Origin: Dendrobium chrysotoxum
Lineage: Eukaryota; Streptophyta; Magnoliopsida; Asparagales; Orchidaceae
Assembly: GCA_019925795.1 (NCBI GenBank)
Contig: CM034312.1
Coordinates: 84,633,528-84,697,527, forward strand
Direction: 5' to 3'
Length of the DNA: 64,000 nt
The notes under the pieces are model-generated. The model had not been told where the DNA came from and did no database searches. It worked only from the letters and a program-made list of their open reading frames with translations. Numbering within the stretch: position 1 is the stretch's first letter; each line of letters opens with the position of its first letter. This document shows positions 11,618-22,528 of the stretch, piece after piece. The position numbers were made by a program, and so were the translations under genes.

Positions 11618-12082
11618 TTTTTTGTTTTGATTGAAAAATATATTGTTTTTTTTGAAAAAGTGTTTAATTTTCTTTGGGAAAGTTAAATTTCTGGAATTTT
11701 GATTTTATAATCGAACACTTATTATGAATAATATATCACCTCGAAAGATGAACATATCGTTCCCTAATAGGTTCAGATTACAAATCTTTGAATTTATCTG
11801 ATTATCGTAATCAAACTTAAGGAGAAACAACATATGATCTTAAAAGATCAAAATGATGTTAAATCCAATGTTTAACTACAATAATCTAGTAAAGAGATCA
11901 TTAATTTCATAATCAAGACCACGATAATAGTACGATATATCTTTTCAAGGAAAGAGGATATCGTCTATTATCGATCATTTGAAAATGACGATAATGATCG
12001 TTGACTTTTGCATTCCCAAAGATAATTAATTAAAATTTTGAAAAGCTTGATTTTGAAAATCTGGTCTGGGTTTCTAAATCTC

Positions 12083-12141
12083 CTACGAGCGCAAGCCCTC
12101 GTAGTTAATTACATCGTAGGAAACCAGAAAATTTCCTACGA
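12083..12141 (-). promoter_or_regulatory. Twin stem-loop near the PBS end of the giant LTR
   Basis: In LTR sense (minus strand) a 10-bp stem TCGTAGGAAA/TTTCCTACGA is followed by GTAATTAA, then stem CTACGAG, loop GGCTTGCG, stem CTCGTAG. The second stem-loop recurs in other LTRs at 26312-26333 (sense minus) and 57082-57103 (sense plus), with changed stems and a near-constant loop. It would lie in the RNA leader. A role in packaging, dimerisation or translation is only a guess. Confidence 0.7.
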
Positions 12142-15100
12142 ATACTCTCGATTAAAATAGCGATACGAATTTTATTAAAGATTTTCAAAGCTTGATATCA
12201 AGGAGGTTAAGGACTGGGATTTCAAGTGGGAATGGTTCAAGGTTGAGCACTTATTTCTGGAGTCAAAGGAAGAAAAGTAGAAGGTGTTTTGAGATTCTGA
12301 ATTGCTTCAGAAACACCCCAACCTATCCTAAGTGTTGGGCTTGAATTAGATTAAAAAAATATTTAATGTTTAAGTAATCAATTTTATTAGAAAGTGGGAA
12401 TTAGATTCCCGGAAGATTGAGGTCTTAAGATTGAACATTTGCCTCAGAACCTAAGTCTAAAATTGGGTACTGAAAATCAGTGACCCGAATCCTAGCTAAT
12501 GCAATGTAATCTGGACTTATCCCGGCCTGGATTGGGGAGCCAGCTAAACTACCTAAACGCTTTTAAAACCATGAGTCAAAGTCTTTAAATGTAGAGTGGT
12601 TAAGGACATTGATTAAGATTGGTTTAAAGAATTGGGGTCGACATCTAGAGTAAATCCTAATTGACCCCTTAACATATGTTGGGTTAAATGTCTAAATAAT
12701 ATGCAATTAAGATTTAGACTCGATTTTTAATGTGTATCTAATGCAATGCATGCTAGTTGACTCGATGAAATGCTTAAATCAATATGAAGCAGTTTTAAAA
12801 TAGGCTTAAAAATAGGTTTTATCCTAGAGATTGCACAACATCCCCTTGGACAGAACTGCACCCTAATAGGTCAGGTGGTCTGCCAAAACCCGCAGGCGGG
12901 GAGGTGCCTAACACGGATGAGAAAAGTCAATATGTATGCATGAAAAACTCCCGGCGAGTCCGGGCTTACTTCTTAAGAGCGTTAGAGTTTCTATCTGAGC
13001 TTAAATATTTTAATTTTGTTCAAGTAGAAAAGGTTAATGACCGTACCCTCACGAGCCTCCGATCGGGTTCCAGGCTAAATCAAATACGACATGCAATAAG
13101 CGCCAAAAAACTACTAAAAGCATGTGGGTCCTTAATCGCAATCAACATCAATTAATCAAATCAACATTTAATTAAATTAATTAAATAAATGCTCAAACTG
13201 AAAGTCCATAGGCAAGTGCCTTTAATAATACAACCCAGGGTCTGCAGTAAAGTAAAGTGGCCGGGTACCACTGACTACAACCCGGATTCTACTCCTAAGA
13301 CTCAAGTGACTTTGAGATTTGAGATTCTTCTCGTTCTTCACTTCTTCGTCTCCTTAAAACTCCTTGGATCGTCGGGTCTGGATATCCAAATGAAAAGAAA
13401 CTCCCCCTGGATAGGGGTGTTATCTTTTCTCTTTGGATACTTGAACTTCATCCTAATTTGGATCTCCAAATGGATAGGAACTCTCCCCTAAGGGATGTTC
13501 CTTCCTCTTTGGATTCCAAATTGGATTTTAAATGTCTCAATCTCAAAGTACTTTAAATAATACAACTCAAAATCAAATTAAATTACATTAATGAAAATTA
13601 AAACTCTAGACTCAACAACCTGCAAGGTTATCCTAATAATAAGCAGTTTATATTTGACATCCCAAGCAGTTAATATATTTGAAATTTAAATGCTCAAACC
13701 AGCCACACTTGGCCATGCTCTTTTTGATTTAAAGGGGGACTTAAGCATGCTTAGCACCTGTGCAATTTAATAATCATGATTTTTGCCCCCTTTAATTTAT
13801 GTCCTATATGAGCATGGCCACCTGCATAAGATTGAATTAGTACGAATCGTTCCTAGCCTAGGGGTAGATCTAATCGTACAATCAATCACATCACAGAGTG
13901 CATTAAATAAATAAACAATCACATCAATTCTAATACTAGCAAACAGCATGCAGTAAAAGCTCGAAAATCCGGCACACAGCAGAAAAGTAAACACCGGCCT
14001 GGCCTAAGACTAGAGTTGGTTGTCCTAGCAAACCATCTAAAGTGTGTGAGGTAGGCTGTGTGGCTTTGATGTGTCCTAAATAGGATGATTTGATTGAAGT
14101 TGTTTAAAGTTCTAGTTGGTTGAAGGCTTAAGGGAAGATTTAATTTGAATTTAAATATTAATGACTTGAAATTGATTTTAAATTTGATTTTAATTATTTG
14201 TTGGATATCACCTTTGTTTCACACCGAGGCCGTGAAGTTTATTTCACCTTCCTTGGGGCTAATTTAATAGCCTCGTAGGCCTGGGTTACCCAATGGTACC
14301 CGATATAATTAAATGATTTGAGTTTGATTAAGGTTGAAAGGTTGATTAATTTTAATTAGAATTAGTTGGTTGTTGGTTTTAATGTTGATTTAAGATTTTC
14401 TGTAATTTTGAATGATTTATTGAATTTTGGAATTTTCTGGATTATTTTAATGATTTAATTAAAGGGTTAAAATTTGACTTTTTGATTTAAAGTGTTTTCT
14501 GGAAATTCAATATTTTATTAAAATACTAGACCTTAATACGATCAGTTAGACAGTAAGTACACTGAAATTGGATTTTTCTACATTTTATTATGAAAGTTTG
14601 AAGTTTTGACTTGAATTTGAACTAAGTTTGACCAAAAGTTGACTTTTTCAAAATTAGTTGCTTTCTGGAAACTTAACATTTTTAATAAATATTAGAGCTT
14701 AAGATGAGTTGTATGCCTTTGAGTTTGCTCAATTTGGAGTTCATTTGAATTAGTTATGAATTTTTGAAGTTTTGAGTATTTAATGAATTATTTAAATTGT
14801 TTAATTAAAGCCCTTTTTGTGGTTTGAATCCAAATGATCTCCAAACTCCTTGAAATCAACTCCAAAGGTCAGGAATGACCTAAGGAGTGATCTCCAAGTG
14901 TTTGGAAATTTTCTGGAATTTTTAATTATTTTTAATTAATTAAATTAACTAAATATTGAATTTCAATTAAAATTAAATTAAACTCAATTTTTAAATCCAG
15001 TCAAGGGGCTTTTATTTTTCATTGATTAAGGGTTCAATTCTGGTCAGTTAGAGGGGTTAATTGTATTTTTTGGATTTAAATTTGATTTATTATAATTTTT

Positions 15101-16255
15101 GGAAGGTTTTAAGGCTTAATTAAGGTTTAAACTTGATTAAGGTAATTAAAGTGCTTAATGATTTCAAAATCCAGTGGAAAATTTCCTATGAGCTGAGAGT
15201 ATCACTAAGTTCAAGTGTTTAAAGTTTCAAATCAATTTGAAGTGTATCCTAATTATTGGAGACTTTCTAAGTTCTCTAAATGAGTCCTTGATTATTGTCC
15301 TTAATGACACTAGGTTTAATAGGCTTGAATCAAAGTTTATACTAACCCTTGATTAACATATGAATATAAACATGCATGAATACATAAACATATTCAACAC
15401 CTAAATCTAGGAGAGCCTTAGGTGTGTGTGTGCACCTTAAGCATGCAAAGATCAAAATGACTTAGTTAATTAAAAGATTATTTAATGAGTAATTAACTTA
15501 ATTAATTATTCATTGAATAATCACCACTCCACATTAATGCTACTCAAATAGCTTAACCTATGTTTTAAATTTTATAAGATCTCTCAATAATTAAAGATTT
15601 AAGAAAATGTAATTTTAAAATATACTTTAAAATATATAAATACACATATATCTATATATAAATATATGAATTTTAAAATTAAATTAAATAAATAAAAATA
15701 TCATCAAAATAATTTAAAATATCTTGAGAGATCTTCTGATTTTCCAAAATTTATATATATAAAAAAAAATTTAATTTTGAAAATATTCAATATAATATTT
15801 AATTATATCTTAAAATATAATTATAATAATTCAAATTAATTAAAATGAATTAAATTAAAAATTCTTTTAACTTCTGAAATATTAAAATATGTTTAATAAT
15901 TTATTAAAAAAAAAATTAAAATGTATTTTTTTTTAACTTTTGAAAAATATTCCAAATATTTTCAATTAAATATAAGTTTAAAATATTAGATATTTAATAT
16001 TTTAAATAATTTAAAATATATAAAATATTTTAAATTAATATTAATTTTAAATTAAAGGGTTTAATTTTCTGAGCATTTTGACATATTATAAGAAATATTT
16101 GGAATTAAAATGAATTTTTAATATTTTTTTGAAGTTTTTAAGGTTTAAAATAGATTTAAAATTAATTAAACTTTAATTAACTAATAAACCGGCGGCGGGA
16201 GGCTACGTGGCAGCATTTGGTTGGCTGGTCAAAACCGCGCGGCGGCGGGCAATCA

Positions 16256-16291
16256 TTGGTAATGATTGCGCTGCCGCGCAATCATTACCAA
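16256..16291. repeat. Perfect 15-bp hairpin, 5' LTR copy
   Basis: Exact copy of the 1531-1566 hairpin at offset 14725. Confidence 0.8.
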
Positions 16292-16704
16292 ACGATTGGG
16301 ATAGCGGCGGGCCCCACGCGCTTTTGACTTAAGTGAGTCAGCAAGCCCTCGCAACCGTTCGATCCTCCGCGGTTTAGATTGGACGGCTATGATCTTGTCG
16401 GACGGTGATATCCATAACAGATCAAACCACGCGGTTATGTCTCTCAGCAGGATAACACAATCTGGACCGTTGATCGAAAGATCAACGGCCCAGAAAACGT
16501 CCCAGCCATGCATCTCACGGAGAGCGCCCTAGGTTCGGTTTTTTAACTCGTTCTCTCAAAATACTTAATCAAATGACATAAAATTTTAAACATAGATTGT
16601 CAAAGTGAAGAGCATTAATGTGGAGCCATTTTTATGGATTGAAAAGCACGTTTTAAAAAGTTAAAAAGCTCTAAGTGATTCTACCTAGGGTTAGATATAT
16701 ACCT

Positions 16705-16712
16705 CTATATAG
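16705..16712 (-). promoter_or_regulatory. Candidate TATA box in giant LTR (5' copy)
   Basis: Second copy of the CTATATAG motif at 1980-1987. In the 5' LTR this would drive the genomic RNA, giving a leader of about 5 kb before the PBS. Confidence 0.3.
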
Positions 16713-19457
16713 TTGATGGATTTGGATGATTAAAGATGTTCTGAGCTTGTAGTTTGTCCAAGTTTAATCCATCTTCAAGAACCATGGCCTGCAAAGCTTT
16801 CCATCGCCTAGTATTTGGGCTGGACGGATTGGGTCCTTTGCTCGCCGGAATCTGGCCGCCGGCGAGGTTTGACCGGCTGGTTTGTGTTGGAAATAGGTAG
16901 AGGAAGTTCTGGGAAGCTCGAACGAAAGAAGATCTGGCTCCGGGAGAGCTTGAGTGGTGAGAGAATAGGAGGTGTTGAATGAGCTCGTTTTAGAGCTTTT
17001 TGCCCTATTCAATTGATCCCAAATGGTTTGAACGGCTGTGATCAACTAGAGGGACCCCTGGATGAATGCCATCTGTCCCTAGAGTTTGTTAGGATGGCAG
17101 GAGAATAAAAAAGGACAAAGGACATCCATGTGGAAAGGAGTCTTGTGTCCTTTTAAGCACATGGGCTCAACTAGAGCCATTTGATTTTAAATCAAAGGCT
17201 AGGAAATGTCCTAAGAACCTTCCAGAAATTGATTAGGACTAATAGGATGGTTTAAGAATGGATGGGGTTAGCCTAAGACTGGTTTTGACCCTCTTTGACC
17301 ATCTTAAAGCCCATGTGGACCATTTGACCAGTCAAAATGCCACCTAGGCTAATTAGGTGGCATAGAGAAGGTTTTAAGCTGCTGTAAGGATTTGAAATGG
17401 AGGGGGTTAACTTGAACTTAGAGAAAATACTCATTTCAAGGGGATTTAATGAATGATTGACTAGTTTGACTAGTCAACAGTCAAATTGACTGCCAAGGTG
17501 GCAGTTAAATAATCTCAAGCACTGATTTGGAAAAGATTGAAAGGTATTTGGGGTTTGAAAAGTGTTGAATAGTTTACATTAATTAAAGCTTGCATATGAT
17601 TAAAGGTTTTATCATAAAATAAAATTTGACCAAGTCAAATCAAGATGATTTGACTTCCTATATATTTGAATGTATTTGAATCTCAATTTGATATGGATTT
17701 GAGGGTTTGAGGATTTGGAGAGCTTGAATTGAAGGATTAAGGTGATTTTGACTCAAATGGGGCAAGTTTGACTAGACTTGGAATTAGTTGACCAAGTCAA
17801 CTAATGATTGGGTCAAAAGTCCAATCAAGTCTAAATCATTGAAGGGTATGATCAGGGGAGTTTGATTGAGTTTTGAGTATACTCGAAGTTTGATTTAAGT
17901 TGAAAGGGTTTAAAGGTTGATCTGGTCAACCTAGGTTGACTTGGTCAACTAGGTTGACCCTGAGTCAGGGTCTGGGTTGGATCAATCTCAAATGATATTT
18001 GAAGTCTGGTAGATGTGGTTTGAGGGTTTAAATGGGTTGTCTAGATCAAATGACCTGTTTAGGCCCTTAATGGGCCTAATGGGTCAACTAGGTTGACTTA
18101 GTCAACCAGGTTGACCCAGGGTCAGGGATTGGGTTCAACCAGTTCAGAATGACATTCTGAGTCTACTGGTGGTGGTCTCAAAGTCTGGGGAGGTCGTTTG
18201 GTCAAAATGACCTATTTGGGCCCTTAATGGGCCTTTTAGGTCAACCCTGGTTGACTTGGTCAACCAGGTGGGTCCAGGGTATGGAAATGGGTTCAATGGG
18301 TTTGGTTTGACATTTGAAATTTGTTGGAAGTGACTGCATTTGATTTGGAGCTCATTTGGTTCAAATGACCAGTTACACCCCATAGGGGTATTTTGGTCAT
18401 TTTGACCCCTGGTCAACTGGGGGTCAAATTGAGTCCAACAAAATGCAGTTTAATGCTCAATGGGTCATAATCAAAGGTCTGGAGGTGATTTGGAGCTTTG
18501 GAGAAAGCTCCAGGATCAAAATCCACTGGGTGGTAGGTCCAGTGGCATGGACTGTAAATATTTGAAGGTTTTACAGTCTTTGGATCTCAACTCAGTTTCT
18601 GGGGTTAGAGATCTCAGAATGAGCTCAAATTTGGAGGGTTACCTCTAGAGACATGTCACATCAGTGTGGAACTGACAGATCTTGAATCAGAGGTCATTTG
18701 ATAGGGTTTTGAGGTGTTCAAAAATTTGCTGGAAAAGGCTTTCAGGACTTAGACCTTTGGCCTTGGATTTGAATCTGGAAATCTGGTTTTGAATTGGATT
18801 TTGAACTTGAATGATTGGATTTGAATTAAGTTTAGATTGAATTGAAATTTAGATTGATCTAGAAGAATCCTAGGGTTTAGAATAGGTCCTAGGGTCCAAA
18901 TCAGCTTAAGGGAATCCTAAGGTCTAGAATAGATCCTAGGGACTGGAGTCTGGGAAGATCCTGGGATCTAAAAGTCCTAGGGAAATCCTAAGATCTGGGG
19001 TCTTGAAGAATCCTATAATCTAGAAGAATCCTAAGATCTAGGAATCCTAAGATTCAAGATCTAGAAGGATCTTAGGATCTAGAGTAGATCCTAAGGTTTG
19101 ATTTCTGGGAAGATCCTAGGGTTTGGAAGTCCTAGGGCCTGGGATCTAGAATAGTCTTAGGATCTAGAAGAATCCTAAGCTCTAGATAGATCTAGGAGAA
19201 TCCTAAGGTCTAAGAGGATCATATGATCTAAAATCAGGTAGAATCCTAGGGTTTGGAGTCTAAGAGAATCCTAGAATCTAGAATAGTCTGAAGATTTGAT
19301 TGATCTGGGATCAGGATTGATTTGAATTTAGATTGATCTTAAAGTCTGAACTGATCTAAGATCAGATTGATCCTAGGGTTAAGATTGATCCTAAGGATTG
19401 AAAAGATCCTAAGGTCTGGATTGGTCCTACTGAGCTCATACAAAAATGAGGTCAACA

Positions 19458-20234
19458 ATAATCTGATATGTTCTGGTGCTGTAAGCACAAAGGGAGACAT
19501 AAGGGGCCAGAATCCTTTGAGATTCTGTCTGTGTCTGGGAAGGGAGGCATAAGGGGCCGGAATCCTCTGAGATTCTATCTGTGTTAGGGATATGTGATCT
19601 TATCTGTGATATGAAATGTGATTTGATATGTGATTTGAAATACGATTCTGTGATGTGATTTGTACGATTCTGTGAGATGAATTTGATTCAATTTCCGATG
19701 ATTGCTGTGATAAAATGATTTCTGTGGTCTGATGAATTCTGTTGATATTATGATAATTTTTGTGATAATATCTAAACTCTATTTGATGTTTTGAATTCCG
19801 TGCTTTGTTTTGATATTTCAGTTTTGTGTGTGGATCTGAGAATTTAGATCGGCTAGTGTGATCTTGCTGAGCTGTTAGCTCACTGTGGTTATCTTCATGG
19901 TTTTCAGGTTCTGGGAAAGGGAAGGAAGTGTTAGACTAGCCGTTCAGGATCTGAATTACCGTTATAGGTATTTTTGTACTTTTGATTTTTGTACAGTCAT
20001 GGCTAGGTTGCTTTTCTGTTCTGTACCTTTTATTTATAGCCATGCACTGTAGTGTACATTATTTTTGATGAAAGAAAGAAGAAAAAATGGATGAGTTTTC
20101 CGTACACTTGGATGTTTGTAGTAGCTCTGTAATTCGTTGAAAAGAAAAAGAAAAGCAATTCCAAAGCCAGATCCTGGGATTTCTGTCGCTACCTAACACG
20201 ATAGGACCAGTTCTTGTCGCGTTGGGTTGTGACA
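19458..20234 (+). repeat. 3' part of an older LTR interrupted by the giant element
   Basis: The sequence immediately right of the giant element contains a 50-bp duplicated phrase (GGGAGACATAAGGGGCC / GGGAGGCATAAGGGGCC) and ends GTTGGGTTGTGACA, a typical Ty3/Gypsy LTR end. Its start would lie left of the window. LTR identity is inferred from composition and the terminal motif; no PBS or partner LTR is visible. Confidence 0.5.
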
Positions 20235-21990
20235 TTATATTCGTCCTGTCAGCACTTTATATAAACTATAATGCATTTTGAGGTAGATAAAAAACAAAGC
20301 ATAAAATGCCAGCACTTTATATACATATTCTATCTCCTTATATCACAAATTTGATGGCCCAACTTTATATGCATACTTATATTGTCAAATGACTTTCATA
20401 CCCTACATAAGATGTAAGTCAAATCAATGAGCTTCTAGATAAAATAATATCAAGTTATAGGTATCAACTTGGATATTTTCTCTTTTATGTTGAGGAGATA
20501 TTCATATTTTTTTATTTCATATGAACAATTTATAAGTCCTATATTGGATATCTTTTTCACCTCATAGGGAAGTATCATTGTGTTTATTATTGACCTCAGA
20601 GCCACTAAATTATAAGCCCTGACATGTGTTTCTCCTCAAATGTTTTTGGATTTTAAGTCTTGCATATCAATCATGGCCAAGGTTTATACCCCTTGATTTG
20701 TCAGATATTCTTGGATGAGATAACCCATAATTGTTAGTAATAATCCACAAGTTGACACATAACTAAGTAGATCAAGAACCTTTATAACATGAAATTATAT
20801 AACCATAAAATCTTGATTGGGGCTGTAATCCTATTTGGTAGTTTAGTCTCCACTTCACATGCATTGAATCATCTCTCTTTTGTGACCACCTTTGTTATGA
20901 AGCTTTTGATAACTCCACCTTTAAGTGGAAGTATGAGCCTTTTGATCCGATACAATCAAGTTGTCAGTTCAATCATAAATATTTTCTACATCACATGGAG
21001 GAGGTACATTCGATCACACCCTTATTAACCTTAAGGTTTAGGACATATGTTCATTGTAAAGTTCAATATTGCTTAACCCCACACTTATGAGATTTACTTG
21101 GATGAGAACCCATGGATTGCTAGTAAGGATCTTCTAATAAAGTCAAGTTTGCTACTTTCTTAATTAAATATGGCTACGATAATCTAGGATGACGGACCAT
21201 TCAAATTCTAATGGAGTTCAACTTCCTTGGCTCCATTCACCCATAGACATTTAGTCAATTATCAACCACATGGCATTGTAAGTCCGATATGGGCATCTCC
21301 TTCTACTTGGTGTGGAGTTATAAGTTCCACTTTTGCTTCGTTTATTGTGCATTTGAGCTGTGCTTTTTGATTTGCAGGGTGTCCCACTTCTTCAATCTCA
21401 TAGGATTTATTACAATTTTGATATGACTAGACTCACTTCAATTCTACCTATATCGAGCACAAGTATTTCCTTCTTAATCAAGAGTATTCTTGAATATGCC
21501 AATATGCAATTAACCCCACAAGCCTACTCATTTGGGAAACCTTGACCCTCAAAGTTAAAACAAATCTATTTGGAGCCACATTCAATTCAAGAAAAATCTT
21601 CAGCACTCCTATATGCAATCTGTCTTTTATTTATCTCTACCACTATCAAAAAATTCACAAACATCTTCAACTCTCTCATTTTCTTATAAAATTGAAATAT
21701 AAAGTATTTTTATAAAATGATAAGTGATAAATCTAAAAAGTATATGATTATAATATATAACTTTTGTGAAAGGATGGTGACAATTAGTTGAAGAAGATTG
21801 TTGTATTTTTAAGTTTATAAATTTGAATAATATTTTATAATTTATCATTCATTATATATATATAAAAAATCTTCCCTCCTAAATTATAAGGCCATACATT
21901 CTTTCCCATATAAAATTTTCATCATTTATGTGAGATGAATAATTAGCTAATATTCTAATAAAAAATATGAAGAAAAAGGTGCACTTTGGA
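20235..21990. other. Upstream intergenic stretch, no gene seen
   Basis: AT-rich, with only short non-homologous-looking open frames. Phrases recur in diverged form (TTCTTGGATGAGATAACCCA near 20710 and ACTTGGATGAGAACCCATGG near 21095), so it probably contains an old duplicated repeat I cannot name. Confidence 0.5.
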
Positions 21991-22291
21991 GTGACAAAAA
22001 TAGAAGCTTTGACTCTCATTAAAAGATGAGCCAGCTAAGCAAAATGGGCCTTAGCCTAACTTGGCTTATCAACTGACAAGAGGGTAAAAGTAAACTCCCT
22101 TGCTCCTTTGGTTGCACAAGCCAGCTGCAATTGGATACCTGTGGTGCCAGGAGACCTTTTCCAGAGTCACCTTCTTCCTTCCATAGCTTTCCCCTTGTCG
22201 ATTCGGCTCTGGGGGTCGGCCGATCTCCCATCTGAATTTCAATTTCGATCTTCGAGAGATCTTTCGCTGTTGAAAGCTATTGGGATTTGCG
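21991..22291 (+). promoter_or_regulatory. Proximal promoter and 5' UTR of the IBR5-like gene
   Basis: Composition changes from AT-rich to mixed/CT-rich about 250 bp before the ATG. A TATATATATATAAAAAA tract at about 21855-21870 could serve as TATA, but I cannot place the transcription start. No upstream ATG in a strong context was noted in the last 100 bases. Confidence 0.4.
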
Positions 22292-22528
22292 ATGAGGAAG
22301 AGGGAGAGGGAAAACCCTTGCGGTGTTTGCGGTCATTACCACCGGTACGAGGAGGGGGAGGTGTGCGGAGTCTGTGGCCACCGGATTCCGTCGTCGGACG
22401 ATAAGACAATCCAGCACGCGAGCGCTTTCCCGACGGAGATTTGGAAGGACTTCCTCTATCTTGGGAGCTACGACAACGCATCGAGAGGGGAGTTGTTGAA
22501 GACCCTGGGTATCTCTCGCATTCTTAAT
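22292..22528 (+). CDS. IBR5: IBR5-like exon 1 (residues 1-79)
   Basis: ATG at 22292 matches the family start; ends ...GISRILN before donor GTAAGT at 22529. Phase 0. GC-richer than all surrounding DNA. Open frames continuing past 22528 run into the intron. Confidence 0.95.

Larger units (their letters stand above)
1..19457 (-). mobile_element. Giant-LTR Ty3/Gypsy retrotransposon, left end cut by window
   Basis: Positions 1-4732 repeat at 14726-19457 with a constant offset of 14725; I noticed only two mismatches (337/15062 and 4624/19349). The first base after the LTR on the minus strand opens a primer binding site (11617 down to 11600, TGGCGACTCCGCTGGGGA), so the element reads right to left: 5' LTR 11623-19457, internal 4733-11622, 3' LTR ending at 4732. 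Extrapolated total length is about 22.6 kb. The PBS matches the tRNA-Arg type known from Tat/Ogre elements, and a GPY/F integrase tail at about 7.4-7.6 kb supports Ty3/Gypsy. No full gag-pol is present, so it is probably non-autonomous. The near identity of the LTRs argues for very recent insertion. The TSD cannot be checked because the left end lies outside the window; the right flank begins ATAAT. Confidence 0.88.
11623..19457 (-). repeat. 5' LTR of the giant element (7.8 kb)
   Basis: On the minus strand the LTR runs from TGTTGACC (19457) to ATCAAAACA (11623), giving TG...CA ends, with the PBS six bases further on. The 7835-bp length is far above the usual 0.3-2 kb and above the roughly 5-kb LTRs I know from Ogre-type elements. 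The right 4.7 kb is confirmed by the copy at 1-4732. The left 3.1 kb is inferred from the PBS position, because its partner would lie before the window. It contains a CTATATAG promoter candidate and a twin hairpin near the PBS end. Confidence 0.85.

Noticed and set aside
1..19457. Simple tandem segmental duplication of 14.7 kb
   Set aside because: The duplicated part stops exactly at TG/CA-bounded, PBS/PPT-adjacent sites on the minus strand, as expected for LTRs; still worth a read-depth check.
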